Positions 17,359-26,401 of a stretch of DNA of 64,000 bases are shown piece by piece. Numbering within the stretch: position 1 is the first letter of the stretch; each line of letters opens with the position of its first letter. The DNA is taken from NCBI RefSeq assembly GCF_024734895.1, contig NZ_CP091430.1:3552501-3616500 (forward strand), read 5' to 3'. Both the position numbers and the translations under genes were made by a program. This stretch comes from Paenibacillus spongiae (GTDB lineage Bacteria > Bacillota > Bacilli > Paenibacillales > Paenibacillaceae). Under the pieces are notes generated by a model, which saw only the letters and a list, made by a program, of their open reading frames with translations, was not told the origin of the DNA and searched no databases.

Positions 17359-17721
17359 ATGAAAGCCATTAAACTTCGTCCATTTATTCCATCAGGTGAA
17401 GATTATGATCTTGCTCAGCGTTTTTTTGAAGAGCTTGGTTTTGAGAAATTGTACTCGGATAGCGGATTAAGTATCTTTCGCATCGGCGAACAGGAGTTCT
17501 TTCTGCAAAACTACCAAAATAAAGAGCTGCAGGAGAATTATATGGTGGAATTGATTGTCGATGATCTTGATGGCTGGTGGTCGCATATTCAATCCTTAGA
17601 TCTTGAGAAGAAGTACCCGATAAAAGTTAACGAACCGACAATCATGCCCTGGGGAAAGCGCGAAATCAACTTAATTGATATTGCAGGCGTTTGCTGGCAT
17701 ATTTCTGAAGAAAACAAATAA
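17359..17721 (+). CDS. VOC-family (glyoxalase/bleomycin-resistance fold) protein
   Basis: 120 residues, one vicinal oxygen chelate module: LRPFIPSGEDYDLAQRFFEELGF at the start, FRIGEQEFFLQNY in the middle and REINLIDIAGVCWHISE at the end. The metal-site residues of true glyoxalases are only partly present, so this resembles bleomycin-resistance-like binding proteins. Start preceded by TTGGAGGAA. A terminator follows. Ligand unknown. Confidence 0.85.
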   Translation: MKAIKLRPFIPSGEDYDLAQRFFEELGFEKLYSDSGLSIFRIGEQEFFLQNYQNKELQENYMVELIVDDLDGWWSHIQSLDLEKKYPIKVNEPTIMPWGKREINLIDIAGVCWHISEENK

Positions 17722-17808
17722 TGCTGACCCTCGCAATGAGTCTTGCAATAAGAAGGACAGGCTGCAGGATTGCTGCATAAGCGGAAAATGAAGCATAATA
17801 AACGACCC

Positions 17809-17838
17809 AAGAGGCTGCCTCGGCAGCTTCTTTATATT
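17809..17838 (+). terminator. rho-independent terminator
   Basis: GAGGCTGCC-TC-GGCAGCTTC hairpin followed by TTTATATT, after the VOC gene. Confidence 0.7.
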
Positions 17839-17899
17839 AACGGGTTCATATGCTGCAAAGCTGGTGAAATCGACGCAGCTGGGGGAGAGGATAAGACCT

Positions 17900-18172
17900 A
17901 TGACACTATTCTATTTTATGGCCGCCGACCGTGAGCTGCAGACAGGCTCGTTCGGATTGAAGAAAACGGTCATGACGGTGATGCATTACGTGACGCATGT
18001 GAACCCGGCTGCGAAGAATCGTCCCCCTATGCAGTTTCTATTGGAGAAATATCCGGAGGGCGAAGAGCTTATGGAGGTCTACAAGACGGAAGAAGACGCC
18101 GCCGGCTTATATATAACCGGTCCTATTCCCAACACTTGGTTGCTCCAAAGAGAGAACTCGATCTCGTCATAG
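17900..18172 (+). CDS. small protein of unknown function
   Basis: 90 residues from the ATG at 17900, chosen because GGGGGAGAGG lies 9 nt upstream. The sequence begins MTLFYFMAADRELQTGSFG and continues with KYPEGEELMEVYKTEEDAAGLYI. No signal peptide, membrane span or known motif is recognisable. It has good coding character and a clean site, so it is probably real. Single gene with no informative neighbours. Confidence 0.6.
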   Translation: MTLFYFMAADRELQTGSFGLKKTVMTVMHYVTHVNPAAKNRPPMQFLLEKYPEGEELMEVYKTEEDAAGLYITGPIPNTWLLQRENSISS

Positions 18173-18290
18173 AGCTATCCACATTTCACCTGACAAATCC
18201 GTTTGAATGGAAAGAGCGTCAATATATACGTGTAGTTAAATAAGCCTGTCGTTCAGCTGTACCGCTATTGAATATGTTGAGGAGGAACCA

Positions 18291-18557
18291 ATGGCTAGTT
18301 TTGGTTTGATGATATTAACGGTTTTAATTCTTCTCGTTATGATCTTTTTTCATGCAGCGGTATTTTTGGACTTTTTCAGACCAAGCGTTCTTCAAGTTCA
18401 GCTGTTAGGCGTTCATGTAACACTATTGGGCGTATTAATTGTTCTGGCATTTGATGAGTTTTCGGGGTTTGGCTTTACAATTGGGTTGGCGGGCCTCATA
18501 ACCGGCTTGATCGGTTCATTCAGGGAGCCTAATGAAACCAAATCCAATCATTCCTAA
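18291..18557 (+). CDS. small membrane protein
   Basis: 88 residues with three hydrophobic segments, about 4-27, 36-52 and 58-76 (LTVLILLVMIFF, LLGVHVTLLGVLIVLAF, FTIGLAGLITGLIGSF). GGAGGAA precedes the ATG. No family recognised; it looks like a short integral membrane protein. A hairpin with a T tract follows. Confidence 0.65.
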   Translation: MASFGLMILTVLILLVMIFFHAAVFLDFFRPSVLQVQLLGVHVTLLGVLIVLAFDEFSGFGFTIGLAGLITGLIGSFREPNETKSNHS

Positions 18558-18576
18558 TAGGCTTCGCAAGATCGAG

Positions 18577-18607
18577 AGCAGGTGCCGAGGCAGCCTGCTT
18601 GTTTTTA
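18577..18607 (+). terminator. probable terminator
   Basis: GCAGG and CCTGC arms around an 11-nt loop followed by TTGTTTTTATT, after the small membrane protein gene. Confidence 0.5.
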
Positions 18608-18768
18608 TTAGCTTACATGAAAGCAGGAAAAGGCGGGAGCAGATCGTTTATGAAAGAATTGGATGTTATCGCCGAGTATATTTACAAGGGAATGTATGTT
18701 CGTGTATATTGATGAGAGAACCAAATTATCTCAAATATGTAACTAGTGATAACGAGGAGGACATCAGT

Positions 18769-19878
18769 ATGGGCGAATCGGTGAAGGCAGCTGAATCCGC
18801 ATTATTAAAGACAGGGTGTTTTTACCTGCCTGCAGATGATGTGGATGGTATTTACAGATGGTATGAGAAACATTTTAACGGGTGTACGAGAACGCTTCCT
18901 ATGTACTATGGGAAAACCGTCGAAAAAGGATATAATCTTAACTATATAACGGATGGATGGCTGCCGGGGGAACCCTATGAGATGTTCTCGATGCGATTCG
19001 AAACCGATTGTATAGAAGAATTATATGAACGTCTCTCTGCTGCTGATGATGTCAAGCTTGAGCCTATCCGCGTTGTAGCGAATGAAGGATCGATGTTCTG
19101 CTTCTTCGATCCGCAGGGGAACAAGTTTCAAGTTTGGCAGGACCCGCATACCGTAACCCAACCTCTTCGTGCAGATGTACCGGCATTGATAAGAGTAGCG
19201 GCTCTCTTCTTCCCTGTCAGCGATCCTGCTGCTGCACATAAGTGGTATACGGATTTTCTGGGAGTCAAAGTGAATGAAACCGGCCAACCGGTAACTGGGG
19301 ATGGAATACAATTCTTCTTCCATAAATCGTTAGAGCCGGGCCGGACTTTAAACTATACTCCAATCGAAAATCACACGACAACCGACAGTAGACCCGCATC
19401 AGTATCCATTATTAATGTTGCCGTTCATGATCTGGATGCGATGCATCACCGGATGCTGGATAATGGACAGAATGTTGACACATACATTCATGACAGATGG
19501 GGCTGCGGCCGAAATCTCCTTCTTTCCGATCCGGATGGGAATAAGCTGGAATTGTGGGAGTTTCAAGCGGTAGTAGAACAAGTGGAGTCTAATAAAGAAC
19601 ATCCGGACTGGAAAGAGAGATTCAAGTTTCATAACTATGCTTATAATGTTCAAGTCGATGAATTTCTGGCTATGATCAAGAACGATACAACCGGAGACGT
19701 ATATTCCGGTCTTGCGGTAAGGGTGATCAACCTTGTGACTTATGCTAATTTATGCGAGTCCGATCGAGAAGGCTTAGAACAGCTATTGAAGACATTAGAG
19801 CAGTTCGGTAAGCAGAATCCGGAGAAAGCCTTCCGAATCTTATATCGGGATGGTTCGGAATTTGTGCAGCTAAGCTAA
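18769..19878 (+). CDS. tandem VOC-domain protein
   Basis: 369 residues from the ATG at 18769 (GAGGAGG 8 nt upstream); an upstream open frame is not used because it has no site. Two VOC modules are visible: residues about 14-130 (FYLPADDVDGIYRWYEKHF, ending FCFFDPQGNKFQVWQDP) and about 145-270 (ALFFPVSDPAAAHKWYTDFL, ending LLLSDPDGNKLELWEF). Each ends in the classic DPxGNxxxLW strand. A helical tail of about 95 residues (VDEFLAMIKNDTTGDVY...) has no assigned family. Tandem VOC proteins can be dioxygenases or binding proteins; metal ligands are not clear enough to choose. Confidence 0.88.
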   Translation: MGESVKAAESALLKTGCFYLPADDVDGIYRWYEKHFNGCTRTLPMYYGKTVEKGYNLNYITDGWLPGEPYEMFSMRFETDCIEELYERLSAADDVKLEPIRVVANEGSMFCFFDPQGNKFQVWQDPHTVTQPLRADVPALIRVAALFFPVSDPAAAHKWYTDFLGVKVNETGQPVTGDGIQFFFHKSLEPGRTLNYTPIENHTTTDSRPASVSIINVAVHDLDAMHHRMLDNGQNVDTYIHDRWGCGRNLLLSDPDGNKLELWEFQAVVEQVESNKEHPDWKERFKFHNYAYNVQVDEFLAMIKNDTTGDVYSGLAVRVINLVTYANLCESDREGLEQLLKTLEQFGKQNPEKAFRILYRDGSEFVQLS

Positions 19879-19913
19879 TAGTCCGTACAGTGATAATGGA
19901 CTAAATTAAAGAT

Positions 19914-19944
19914 GACCTCGCCATTTAATAATGGCGGGGTTTTG
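19914..19944 (+). terminator. rho-independent terminator
   Basis: ACCTCGCCATT and AATGGCGGGGT arms with T4 after the tandem VOC gene. Confidence 0.8.
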
Positions 19945-20012
19945 TCAATCATTCGCTGATGGGCAGAATTGCTATAAAGATATAACACTTTACATAAACA
20001 AGGGGGTATGAC

Positions 20013-20783
20013 ATGGCTGCTATCTGCAGGAGATCCGTCATACAAACAGTGAAGACCGTATTGTCAGCCGACTTAGCTTGTTCTGAATCGAATTTGATTA
20101 CGGATGCTGTTTCCGTTCATGAGGCCGTCATAAGAGAGGGGCGATTTCGTTTTCCGGTTCGTCGGCAGACGTTAAGCATTGTAACCATGGGCAAAGGGGC
20201 TGTTATCTCCTGTAACCCTGAACGAATGGAATGGGTCAGACAGCATCTTGAGCCGCTTACACGAGGGCAAATCTTCTCCGCCGGAACGATTGCTGCAACT
20301 GAAGATTACGTGCAAAGAGATAACCAATATATCGCCGGCCCCGACCAGAAATATGTTTGTTCAACGGATGATCTCAAAGCGTTCAAGATCCCCCATGGAA
20401 TAAACATATCCATTTGTGACCGCAGTAGCGTAACGAATCTCTATGAGCATACAAATTTCAGTCATGCTCTGTCCTTTAGAACGGATTGCGAGAGACCAGA
20501 TATGTTAGCTTCGATTGCCGAGTGTGAGGGGAAAATTGTAGGTATCGCTGGAGCTTCAGCGGATTGCGACTTCATGTGGCAGATCGGTGTTGATGTTCTC
20601 CCGGAATACCAGGGTCGAGGAATAGGGAAAGCAATCGTAGGCACCTTAACGAAAGCTATACTTGATGAAGGGATAACGCCATATTATTCGACGGAAGTGA
20701 GTAACCTCCAATCGCGTCAGCTGGCAATTAGTTTAGGATACTGGCCGGCTTGGATACAATTATATGCGCGAGATCGAACGTAA
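20013..20783 (+). CDS. GNAT-family N-acetyltransferase
   Basis: 256 residues. The C-terminal half (about 130-250) is the GNAT domain, with VDVLPEYQGRGIGKAIVGTL as motif A (acetyl-CoA pyrophosphate loop QGRGIG) and STEVSNLQSRQLAISLGY as motif B. The N-terminal 120 residues are an unassigned extension found in GCN5-related proteins of Bacillales. AGGGGGT precedes the ATG. The substrate is unknown. Confidence 0.88.
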   Translation: MAAICRRSVIQTVKTVLSADLACSESNLITDAVSVHEAVIREGRFRFPVRRQTLSIVTMGKGAVISCNPERMEWVRQHLEPLTRGQIFSAGTIAATEDYVQRDNQYIAGPDQKYVCSTDDLKAFKIPHGINISICDRSSVTNLYEHTNFSHALSFRTDCERPDMLASIAECEGKIVGIAGASADCDFMWQIGVDVLPEYQGRGIGKAIVGTLTKAILDEGITPYYSTEVSNLQSRQLAISLGYWPAWIQLYARDRT

Positions 20784-20862
20784 CAATACGAGTGGAGAGG
20801 TGCCGGAGCTGACAAGAGTATGGTCGTTTAGGTCATGTAACCGTGAGGTGGAAGTCATGCAG

Positions 20863-20898
20863 AGGAAAGGCTGTCATAACGACAGCCTTTCCTCCTTT
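20863..20898. terminator. terminator between GNAT gene and GNAT relic
   Basis: AGGAAAGGCTGTC-ATAAC-GACAGCCTTTCCT, a perfect 13-bp stem. It overlaps the last codons of the reverse-strand relic, so that gene's 3' end was probably replaced here. Confidence 0.75.
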
Positions 20899-21171
20899 GT
20901 GAGCTGCATTCGGTCATCCGAAATGAATCCGATCATTTTTGCATCTGTTTTACGGCAGATCGCCCAGTATTGGTTGCTTTGAGAAAAGAACTCCGCTACT
21001 TCACGACAGCCCTCCGGATCAGTAGGCCATTCCTTCCAAGCATCAAATCCTGTACTTTCTTTGTATACCGCATACTCTCTTAGATCGTCTCCGTCATTGG
21101 CTGTAAACCTTCTAAATTACAAGTCGCTCCGTATCAAAAAAATCCGCTGTGCCGGTTTCGATGAAGCTCAT
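20874..21171 (-). pseudogene. GNAT acetyltransferase relic, frameshifted and 3'-truncated
   Basis: Reverse-strand reading starts at the ATG at 21171 behind a good GGAGG site: MSFIETGTADFFDTERLVI, then a stop. Removing one T from an AATTT run restores the GNAT N-terminus RRFTANDGDDLREYAVYKES and continues through WPTDPEGCREVAEFFSQS and QYWAICRKTDAKMIGFIS. The frame then ends in terminator sequence, losing motifs A and B. It is therefore dead through both a one-base insertion (near 21118) and loss of its 3' half. Confidence 0.8.
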
Positions 21172-21269
21172 ATATAAACCTCCTTATCATTTCACCGCGG
21201 CTTCATGACCTATAACGTTCTTTCAATGAATAATAGGAGAGGATATTGCTCAACTGTGCATCACAATCG

Positions 21270-21836
21270 TTATTGCTGCTCCGGATAGAATATGATCGCT
21301 TGGTACGAGACCTTTTCCCCTGACAAATTCTCGTAGGTATGAATCTGATCGGCCATAAAATGCAGGGCCTCGCCGGCGTTCAGAATGTAAGTCTGCTGCT
21401 CGAATGAAACCGTTAGCTGGCCGCTGATCAGCAAAATATATTCTTCTACGCCTGCATGGTGAGGTTCGGACGTGTGACGGCAGCCGGGCTCCATTTCGAC
21501 GGTGAAAATCTCGAACCGTTTGTTTTGGTCAAACGGAATGAGGGGGTAGGTTCTATATCTTCCATCCTGCTCAATGAACGGCTCGACGTTCTGCAGGCTG
21601 TAATGCGTAATTGTGCTGCTATCGGCTTCGATTAAAGATGTGAACGAAATCCGCAATCCGTTAACGATCTTCCAGAGGATCGAGATGGTTGGGTTGGATT
21701 CGCCGCGCTCGATTTGCCCCAGCATCGCTTTGCTGACTCCTGTTACATCGGCCATCTGGTCTAACGTCAGCATACGAGTTTTACGGATATTCTGTAGGTT
21801 TTTACCGACTTTCTTGTGGATTTGATCTTGTTCCAT
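21270..21836 (-). CDS. XRE-family regulator with cupin sensor domain
   Basis: 188 residues. The N-terminal HTH (about 10-65) shows LQNIRKTRMLTLDQMADVTG and VSKAMLGQIERGESNPTIS. The C-terminal cupin (about 105-185) shows CRHTSEPHHAGVEEYILLISG and LNAGEALHFMADQIHTYEN. This architecture regulates small-molecule metabolism in many Firmicutes. It is divergent from tdh-kbl with about 160 bp between, so it is the obvious candidate regulator of threonine/glycine catabolism here (inference). Confidence 0.92.
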   Translation of the reverse strand: MEQDQIHKKVGKNLQNIRKTRMLTLDQMADVTGVSKAMLGQIERGESNPTISILWKIVNGLRISFTSLIEADSSTITHYSLQNVEPFIEQDGRYRTYPLIPFDQNKRFEIFTVEMEPGCRHTSEPHHAGVEEYILLISGQLTVSFEQQTYILNAGEALHFMADQIHTYENLSGEKVSYQAIIFYPEQQ

Positions 21837-21998
21837 TATATTCCCTCCGACATCTGATGCAGTAGATTATACCTTTAGTTCGTTCCCCAATACAAATTTT
21901 TTCTTTTTGCTATGTACACGATAGCGCACATGTGTATAATATACAGTATAACGCATGGGAAGATTATTATAACATCCAGACGAAAGAGGGAGTCTGCT

Positions 21999-23051
21999 AT
22001 GCCACAAACGATGTGGGGACTGGTTAAAGAAACACGAGGCCCTGGGGCGGTATTGCGGGAAGTACCCGTTCCTGTCTGCAAATCCGATGAAGTGCTTGTC
22101 AAAGTGAAATCCTCTTCGATCTGCGGGACGGACGTCCATATATACAAATGGGATGAATGGGCGGATCGGACCGTAGTGACCCCCAACGTGTTCGGACATG
22201 AATTTTCAGGCGTAGTAGAGGCGGTAGGCGAGTCGGTGACGCATGTGAAAATCGGTGACTCCATATCCGCGGAAGGGCATATGCCTTGCGGATTATGCCG
22301 GGCATGCCGGACCGGCCAAGCTCACGTATGTGCAAGAACGATTAGCTTCGGCATTAACGCGCCGGGGTGCTTTGCGGAATATACGGTGGTAAAGGCGGCA
22401 AACGTTATTCATAACCATCCGGATATGTCGCACGAGATCGCATGCTTGCAAGATCCGCTTGGCAATGCGGTTCAAGCGGTGATGGCCGGAGATATCGTCG
22501 GGAAATCGGTGGCCGTTATCGGAGCGGGACCTATCGGCCTGATGGCTATTGCGACTGCAAGAGCCTGCGGTGCCGGTGCTGTTATTGCAGTCGACATTAA
22601 TCCTTACCGATTACAGATGGCTCAACAGATGGGAGCGGACTATGTGGTCAATAACACGGAAGTCCCCATGGTTGAATCCATTATGGCATACACAGGCGGT
22701 GAGGGAGCGGAGGTTGTACTCGAGATGTCGGGACATCCGGCTGCAATCAGGGAAGGCTTGGAAGCGGCTGCACCTGGAGCCCGCGTATCTCTGCTTGGTA
22801 TCCCAACAAGCGAGATTTCCCTGGATCTATCGCGCCATGTGATCTTCAAGGGGCTGCATATCTCGGGCATTACAGGCCGCCGCATGTATCAAACCTGGTT
22901 TCAGCTGAAAGGATTATTGGAAGAGAAGCGAGTCGATTTGCATCCGCTGATTACCCACCGTATGCCGCTCGAGCGGTATGAAGATGCTTTCGAATTAATG
23001 ATGTCTGGAAAGTGCGGAAAAATCGTATTTACGGAGGTAGGTCATGGTTAA
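21999..23051 (+). CDS. tdh: L-threonine 3-dehydrogenase
   Basis: 350 residues from the ATG at 21999 (AGAGGGAG upstream). Zinc-dependent MDR enzyme: catalytic zinc region SSICGTDVHIYKWDEWA and GHEFSG, structural zinc loop CGLCRACRTGQAHVC, and NAD site VIGAGPIGLMAIATA. The GTDVHIY segment and its pairing with kbl mark it as Tdh, which oxidises L-threonine to 2-amino-3-oxobutanoate. Its stop overlaps the kbl start by 8 nt, indicating translational coupling. Control probably lies with the divergent cupin-HTH gene. Confidence 0.95.
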   Translation: MPQTMWGLVKETRGPGAVLREVPVPVCKSDEVLVKVKSSSICGTDVHIYKWDEWADRTVVTPNVFGHEFSGVVEAVGESVTHVKIGDSISAEGHMPCGLCRACRTGQAHVCARTISFGINAPGCFAEYTVVKAANVIHNHPDMSHEIACLQDPLGNAVQAVMAGDIVGKSVAVIGAGPIGLMAIATARACGAGAVIAVDINPYRLQMAQQMGADYVVNNTEVPMVESIMAYTGGEGAEVVLEMSGHPAAIREGLEAAAPGARVSLLGIPTSEISLDLSRHVIFKGLHISGITGRRMYQTWFQLKGLLEEKRVDLHPLITHRMPLERYEDAFELMMSGKCGKIVFTEVGHG

Positions 23052-24219
23052 TTGGAACAGTCTGCACGAGGAAATGGAGCAATTAAAACGTGAAGGCCGT
23101 TATCGTCCTGTTCAATCGTGGACCAGTGCATCCAGTACCTGGATGGAGACGAACGGCCGGAAGCTATTGCAAATGTCATCCAACAACTATTTGGGTTTCG
23201 CCGATCATCCCGCGTTACGTCAGGCAGCGATAGAAGCGATCCAAACTTATGGCGTCGGCAGCGGCTCCGTTCGTACGATTACGGGTACGTTGGCCATCCA
23301 TGAACAATTGGAATTCGAATTGGCACGGTTCAAAGGAACCGAGGCGGCACTCACGTTCCAGTCCGGATTTACGACGAATCAAGGGGTTCTGTCGACGATT
23401 CTGGGTGCGGATGACGTTGTTATCAGCGATGAGCTCAATCACGCCAGCATCATTGACGGTATCCGGCTGACTAAGGCTCATCGTAAAATATACACGCACA
23501 AAAACATGGATCAACTCGAACAAGCATTGAGAGAAAGCGCTCTTTATAAGAAGCGCGTTGTCGTTACGGACGGGGTCTTCAGTATGGATGGCGATATCGC
23601 TCCATTGCAGGAAATCGTAGAGCTCGCTGAACGATACGATGCTTTCGTTTATGTTGATGATGCACATGCTAGCGGGGTACTCGGACGTAATGGCAAAGGA
23701 TCGGTGGACCATTTTGGCCTTAATGGCAGGGTTCATATGCAAATTGGCACGCTATCCAAAGCAGTGGGTGTAGTAGGCGGATATGTTGCTTGCGAGAATA
23801 TTCTAAAGGAAACGCTTATTCATAAAGCCCGTCCGTTTCTGTTCAGTACATCTCAACCGCCTATGGTAGCTGCTGCATGCCTAGCGGCGATTCGGCTGCT
23901 TGAGCAGAGCGACGAATTGATTCAGCGATTATGGAGTAATGCCGACTACTTCCGCAAAGGCGTACAAGCGCTGGGGCTTGATACCGGGGCAAGCGAAACG
24001 CCTATCGTGCCGGTCATTATTGGCAGCCCTGAGAAGACGATGATTTTCTCGGATATGCTCCTTCAAGAAGGGATTTTTGCGCAAGGCATTACGTATCCTA
24101 CGGTAGCCATGGATAAAGGTCGCGTCCGAATGATCGTTACGGCAAATCATACGCGTGAAGAGCTGGACTTTGTCATACAGTCATTGGAGAAAGTCGGCCG
24201 TAAAACAGCCCTTATTTGA
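23044..24219 (+). CDS. kbl: glycine C-acetyltransferase (2-amino-3-ketobutyrate CoA ligase)
   Basis: 391 residues, the usual length. This alpha-oxoamine synthase shows SSNNYLGFADHP, YGVGSGSVRTITGT, VVTDGVFSMDGDIAPL and FVYVDDAHASGVLG, and the PLP lysine in IGTLSKAVGVVGGY. It cleaves 2-amino-3-oxobutanoate with CoA to glycine and acetyl-CoA, completing the Tdh route. The start overlaps the tdh 3' end by 8 nt. A terminator follows about 65 bp later. Confidence 0.95.
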   Translation: MVNWNSLHEEMEQLKREGRYRPVQSWTSASSTWMETNGRKLLQMSSNNYLGFADHPALRQAAIEAIQTYGVGSGSVRTITGTLAIHEQLEFELARFKGTEAALTFQSGFTTNQGVLSTILGADDVVISDELNHASIIDGIRLTKAHRKIYTHKNMDQLEQALRESALYKKRVVVTDGVFSMDGDIAPLQEIVELAERYDAFVYVDDAHASGVLGRNGKGSVDHFGLNGRVHMQIGTLSKAVGVVGGYVACENILKETLIHKARPFLFSTSQPPMVAAACLAAIRLLEQSDELIQRLWSNADYFRKGVQALGLDTGASETPIVPVIIGSPEKTMIFSDMLLQEGIFAQGITYPTVAMDKGRVRMIVTANHTREELDFVIQSLEKVGRKTALI

Positions 24220-24286
24220 TTAACAAACGCATCAATTAAATGAAATGGTAGATAGATGGCAGCCATGTCGAATAGAAAGCGTAGAG

Positions 24287-24323
24287 GACGCATCCCCTGT
24301 GAAGGCGGGGAGCGTCTTTTTCT
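24287..24323 (+). terminator. rho-independent terminator
   Basis: GACGC-A-TCCCC and GGGGA-GCGTC arms followed by T5, ending tdh-kbl. Confidence 0.8.
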
Positions 24324-24477
24324 TATTGATGAACACAAGGCTTCATTATGACAATGGGTGTTTGAAGAAGGTCGGATATCTCACCTTTACCGGAGAACGT
24401 ATGTTTGGTATGATTACCATAAATATGTAGTTTAAACATAAACTCTCGATAAGGAGTTCTATTACATAGAAGAACAT

Positions 24478-24687
24478 ATGACTGCCCATATGGTAGTTAA
24501 ATCTTTTCGAGCGAATGTCATCGAGCATCCGGATCGATATGAAGTCTTTTTCATTGGCTTCGATGATAAGGGCGATAACTGGTCACATCCATCACCAGAT
24601 TCGGAAGAAAGTGAATTAAATTTACATACCTGTAAAGCAAAATCAATGACTAACCGGATACGCTGGATAGGAGGACCCATACATTGA
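24478..24687 (+). CDS. possible small protein, weak support
   Basis: 69-codon open frame beginning MTAHMVVKSFRANVIEHP and ending NRIRWIGGPIH. Its stop overlaps the TTG start of the next gene by 3 nt, which could mean coupling. The nearest AAGGAG is 21 nt upstream of the ATG, too far for good initiation, and no family is recognised. It may be a relic or non-coding. Confidence 0.3.
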   Translation: MTAHMVVKSFRANVIEHPDRYEVFFIGFDDKGDNWSHPSPDSEESELNLHTCKAKSMTNRIRWIGGPIH

Positions 24688-25550
24688 GAAGTGATCAAGA
24701 GATGATGAATATGTTTGTTGATTTTGCCAGGAATGATAATAGAATTCGATTAGCAACGATGGAAGGGTCGCGGACAAACCGGAACATTCCACGCGATACA
24801 TTCCAAGATTATGATATTTCTTATTTCGTGACAGACATGGATTCTTTCAAAGAAAATGATCGATGGCTGGATGTTTTCGGGGATCGAGCTATGATGCAGA
24901 AGCCAGAAGATATGGAGCTCTTTCCGGCAGAACTAGGTAACTGGTTCTCGTATATCATCCTGTTTGATAATGGCGAAAAATTAGACCTGACACTTATTCC
25001 AATTAACGAAGCAGATGATTATTTTTCGGACAGCGACGGTTTAGTAGAGGTTTTGCTTGACAAGGATGATCTTGTCAAAGATGAAGTTATCGCCAATGAC
25101 CGTCAATATTGGATTAAGAAACCCACTGCAAGAGAATTCGATGATTGCTGCAACGAGTTCTGGATGGTTTCGACTTATGTTGTAAAGGGTTTAGCGCGGA
25201 ATGAAATCCTGTTTGCCATCGATCATCTAAATGAAATTGCCCGACCTAATTTGCTCCGAATGATGTCCTGGCAAATCGGATCAGAGCAAGGTTATTCCTT
25301 TAGCGTGGGGAAGAACTACAAATTTATTAATCGTTACCTGCCTCAAGAGGATTGGGAAGCGTTACTTTCAACTTATTCTGCGAATAGCTACCCAAACATG
25401 TGGAAGTCTTTGTTTACCTGTTATGAGTTATTTAGAGCATACTCCAAGGCCGTTGCCGAACGTTTCGGTTATAAGTATCCCGATTATGACGATGCTATCA
25501 CCAAGTATACTGAAAATGTTGTTAGTTCATTAAACGATTATCAGATGTGA
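24684..25550 (+). CDS. aminoglycoside 6-adenylyltransferase (ANT(6)/AadK family)
   Basis: 288 residues with a TTG start; AGGAGGA lies 9 nt upstream. ANT(6) features: LATMEGSRTNRNIPRDTFQDYDIS, carrying the GSR and DxD nucleotidyltransferase residues, then EKLDLTLIPINEADDYF, EFWMVSTYVVKGLARNEILF and WKSLFTCYELFRAYSKAVAE. The family transfers AMP to position 6 of streptomycin. Chromosomal AadK homologues are common in Bacillales and often give little resistance. Neighbours do not suggest a resistance island on this side. Confidence 0.92.
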   Translation: MRSDQEMMNMFVDFARNDNRIRLATMEGSRTNRNIPRDTFQDYDISYFVTDMDSFKENDRWLDVFGDRAMMQKPEDMELFPAELGNWFSYIILFDNGEKLDLTLIPINEADDYFSDSDGLVEVLLDKDDLVKDEVIANDRQYWIKKPTAREFDDCCNEFWMVSTYVVKGLARNEILFAIDHLNEIARPNLLRMMSWQIGSEQGYSFSVGKNYKFINRYLPQEDWEALLSTYSANSYPNMWKSLFTCYELFRAYSKAVAERFGYKYPDYDDAITKYTENVVSSLNDYQM

Positions 25551-25552
25551 CC

Positions 25553-25786
25553 CTAAACGACCTTTAACTGTTTTCGTGAGTTGTCTTTATATCCAAAATA
25601 AATGGTTCCATCGCTTTGAAGCTCGGCAAAAAACACCTCCTGAATGGAAAGCACGCCGAATTGTTTGATTTGTTCTTCCAGTGCCATTTCTGATTTAGCT
25701 TGAATAGGGATTTGCAGATCCTTTTTAGTCGGGCTTTCTTCTTCTTGCTTCTTTAATACACTTAGTTTCCCATTTGGTTGTCGGAC
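25553..25786 (-). pseudogene. DUF421 (YetF-type) membrane protein, C-terminal relic
   Basis: Reverse-strand reading RQPNGKLSVLKKQEEES, IQEVFFAELQSDGTIYFGY and a stop at 25553-25555 matches the cytosolic C-terminal part of DUF421 proteins. The membrane segments are missing and the internal LIIDGK region is deleted. The fragment ends abruptly at repeat element A (25787), which suggests that element's insertion or recombination removed the rest of the gene. Confidence 0.7.
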
Positions 25787-25916
25787 GACAAGAATATCTA
25801 TACAATGGAAGTCGCATATACTGCGGCTTTTTTGTTTTTTGTATAGAAGTTCTTGTCGTTAGCTCAAGACAAGAACTTCTATACAAAGCCGTATTAGGAC
25901 AAGAACATCTATACAA
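25787..25916. repeat. iteron element A (four 19-bp sites around a terminator hairpin)
   Basis: Four sites match GACAAGAAYWTCTATACAA: 25787-25805 (+), 25839-25857 (-), 25868-25886 (+) and 25898-25916 (+). Sites 2 and 3 face each other as a large inverted repeat with a 10-nt spacer; sites 3 and 4 are 30 bp apart. Between sites 1 and 2 is AGTCGC-ATATACT-GCGGCT followed by T6, a terminator-like hairpin. Geometry is the same as in element B, but the right half of every site differs from B. Confidence 0.9.
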
Positions 25917-26027
25917 TGCCGTGATCCCCATAAACAGCTCGAGTTATTAAACTAACGGGCAGTTATGCGCAACTTCCAGGGAATGTAAACGTTTAAATAA
26001 TGTAAGGAACGGCAATTAGAATCGAAC

Positions 26028-26360
26028 ATGCACACCAAAGCAATAGAAGCTATCCGCCGCAGAAAGGGTTGATAAGGCAATCCAAAGACTTATTGAGCAA
26101 CAAGGCAAGATAAACTTCAATAGCGTTTCCACAGAGTTGGGCGTCTCTAAAGCCTACCTTTATAACCATTCGGATATTCGCGAACGAATAGAAACGCTGC
26201 GCAAACAGCAAGAAGGCATGTCCTCTGCTAAACAAACGAGGAATGACTGAAACAAGCAAGGACGTTCTCATCGCTGCTAAAAACAAGCGGATATAAGAAC
26301 TTCAAACTGAAAACAAACAACTGGAGAGTTCGGGACATGAAGGAAAGACCGGCTAAACCG
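26028..26360 (+). pseudogene. Tn554-type TnpC (DUF6262) relic
   Basis: Begins MHTKAIEAIRRRKG then stops. One base removed near 26066 restores KAIQRLIEQQGKINFNSV, VSTELGVSKAYLYNHSD and IRERIETLRKQQEGM, the signature of DUF6262/Tn554 transposition protein C. A second shift near 26241 leads to TETSKDVLIAAKNKRI, an in-frame stop, and ELQTENKQLE. Two frameshifts and a nonsense codon make it dead. TnpA and TnpB, normally upstream, are absent. Confidence 0.8.
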
Positions 26361-26401
26361 AACGTTCCGCCGTTGTAACCGATGGAGGAGGCAGACAATT
26401 C

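Noticed and set aside
24478-24687. Confident small gene before ant(6)
   Set aside because: Ribosome site is too far from the start and no family is recognised, so it is listed only with low confidence.
25787-25916. CRISPR array
   Set aside because: The repeats are four sites of mixed orientation with 10-52 bp unrelated gaps and element-specific halves; there is no regular repeat-spacer array and no cas gene.
25787-25916. Integron attC sites
   Set aside because: The facing sites form a long palindrome, but the GTTRRRY/RYYYAAC core sites and an integron integrase gene were not found.
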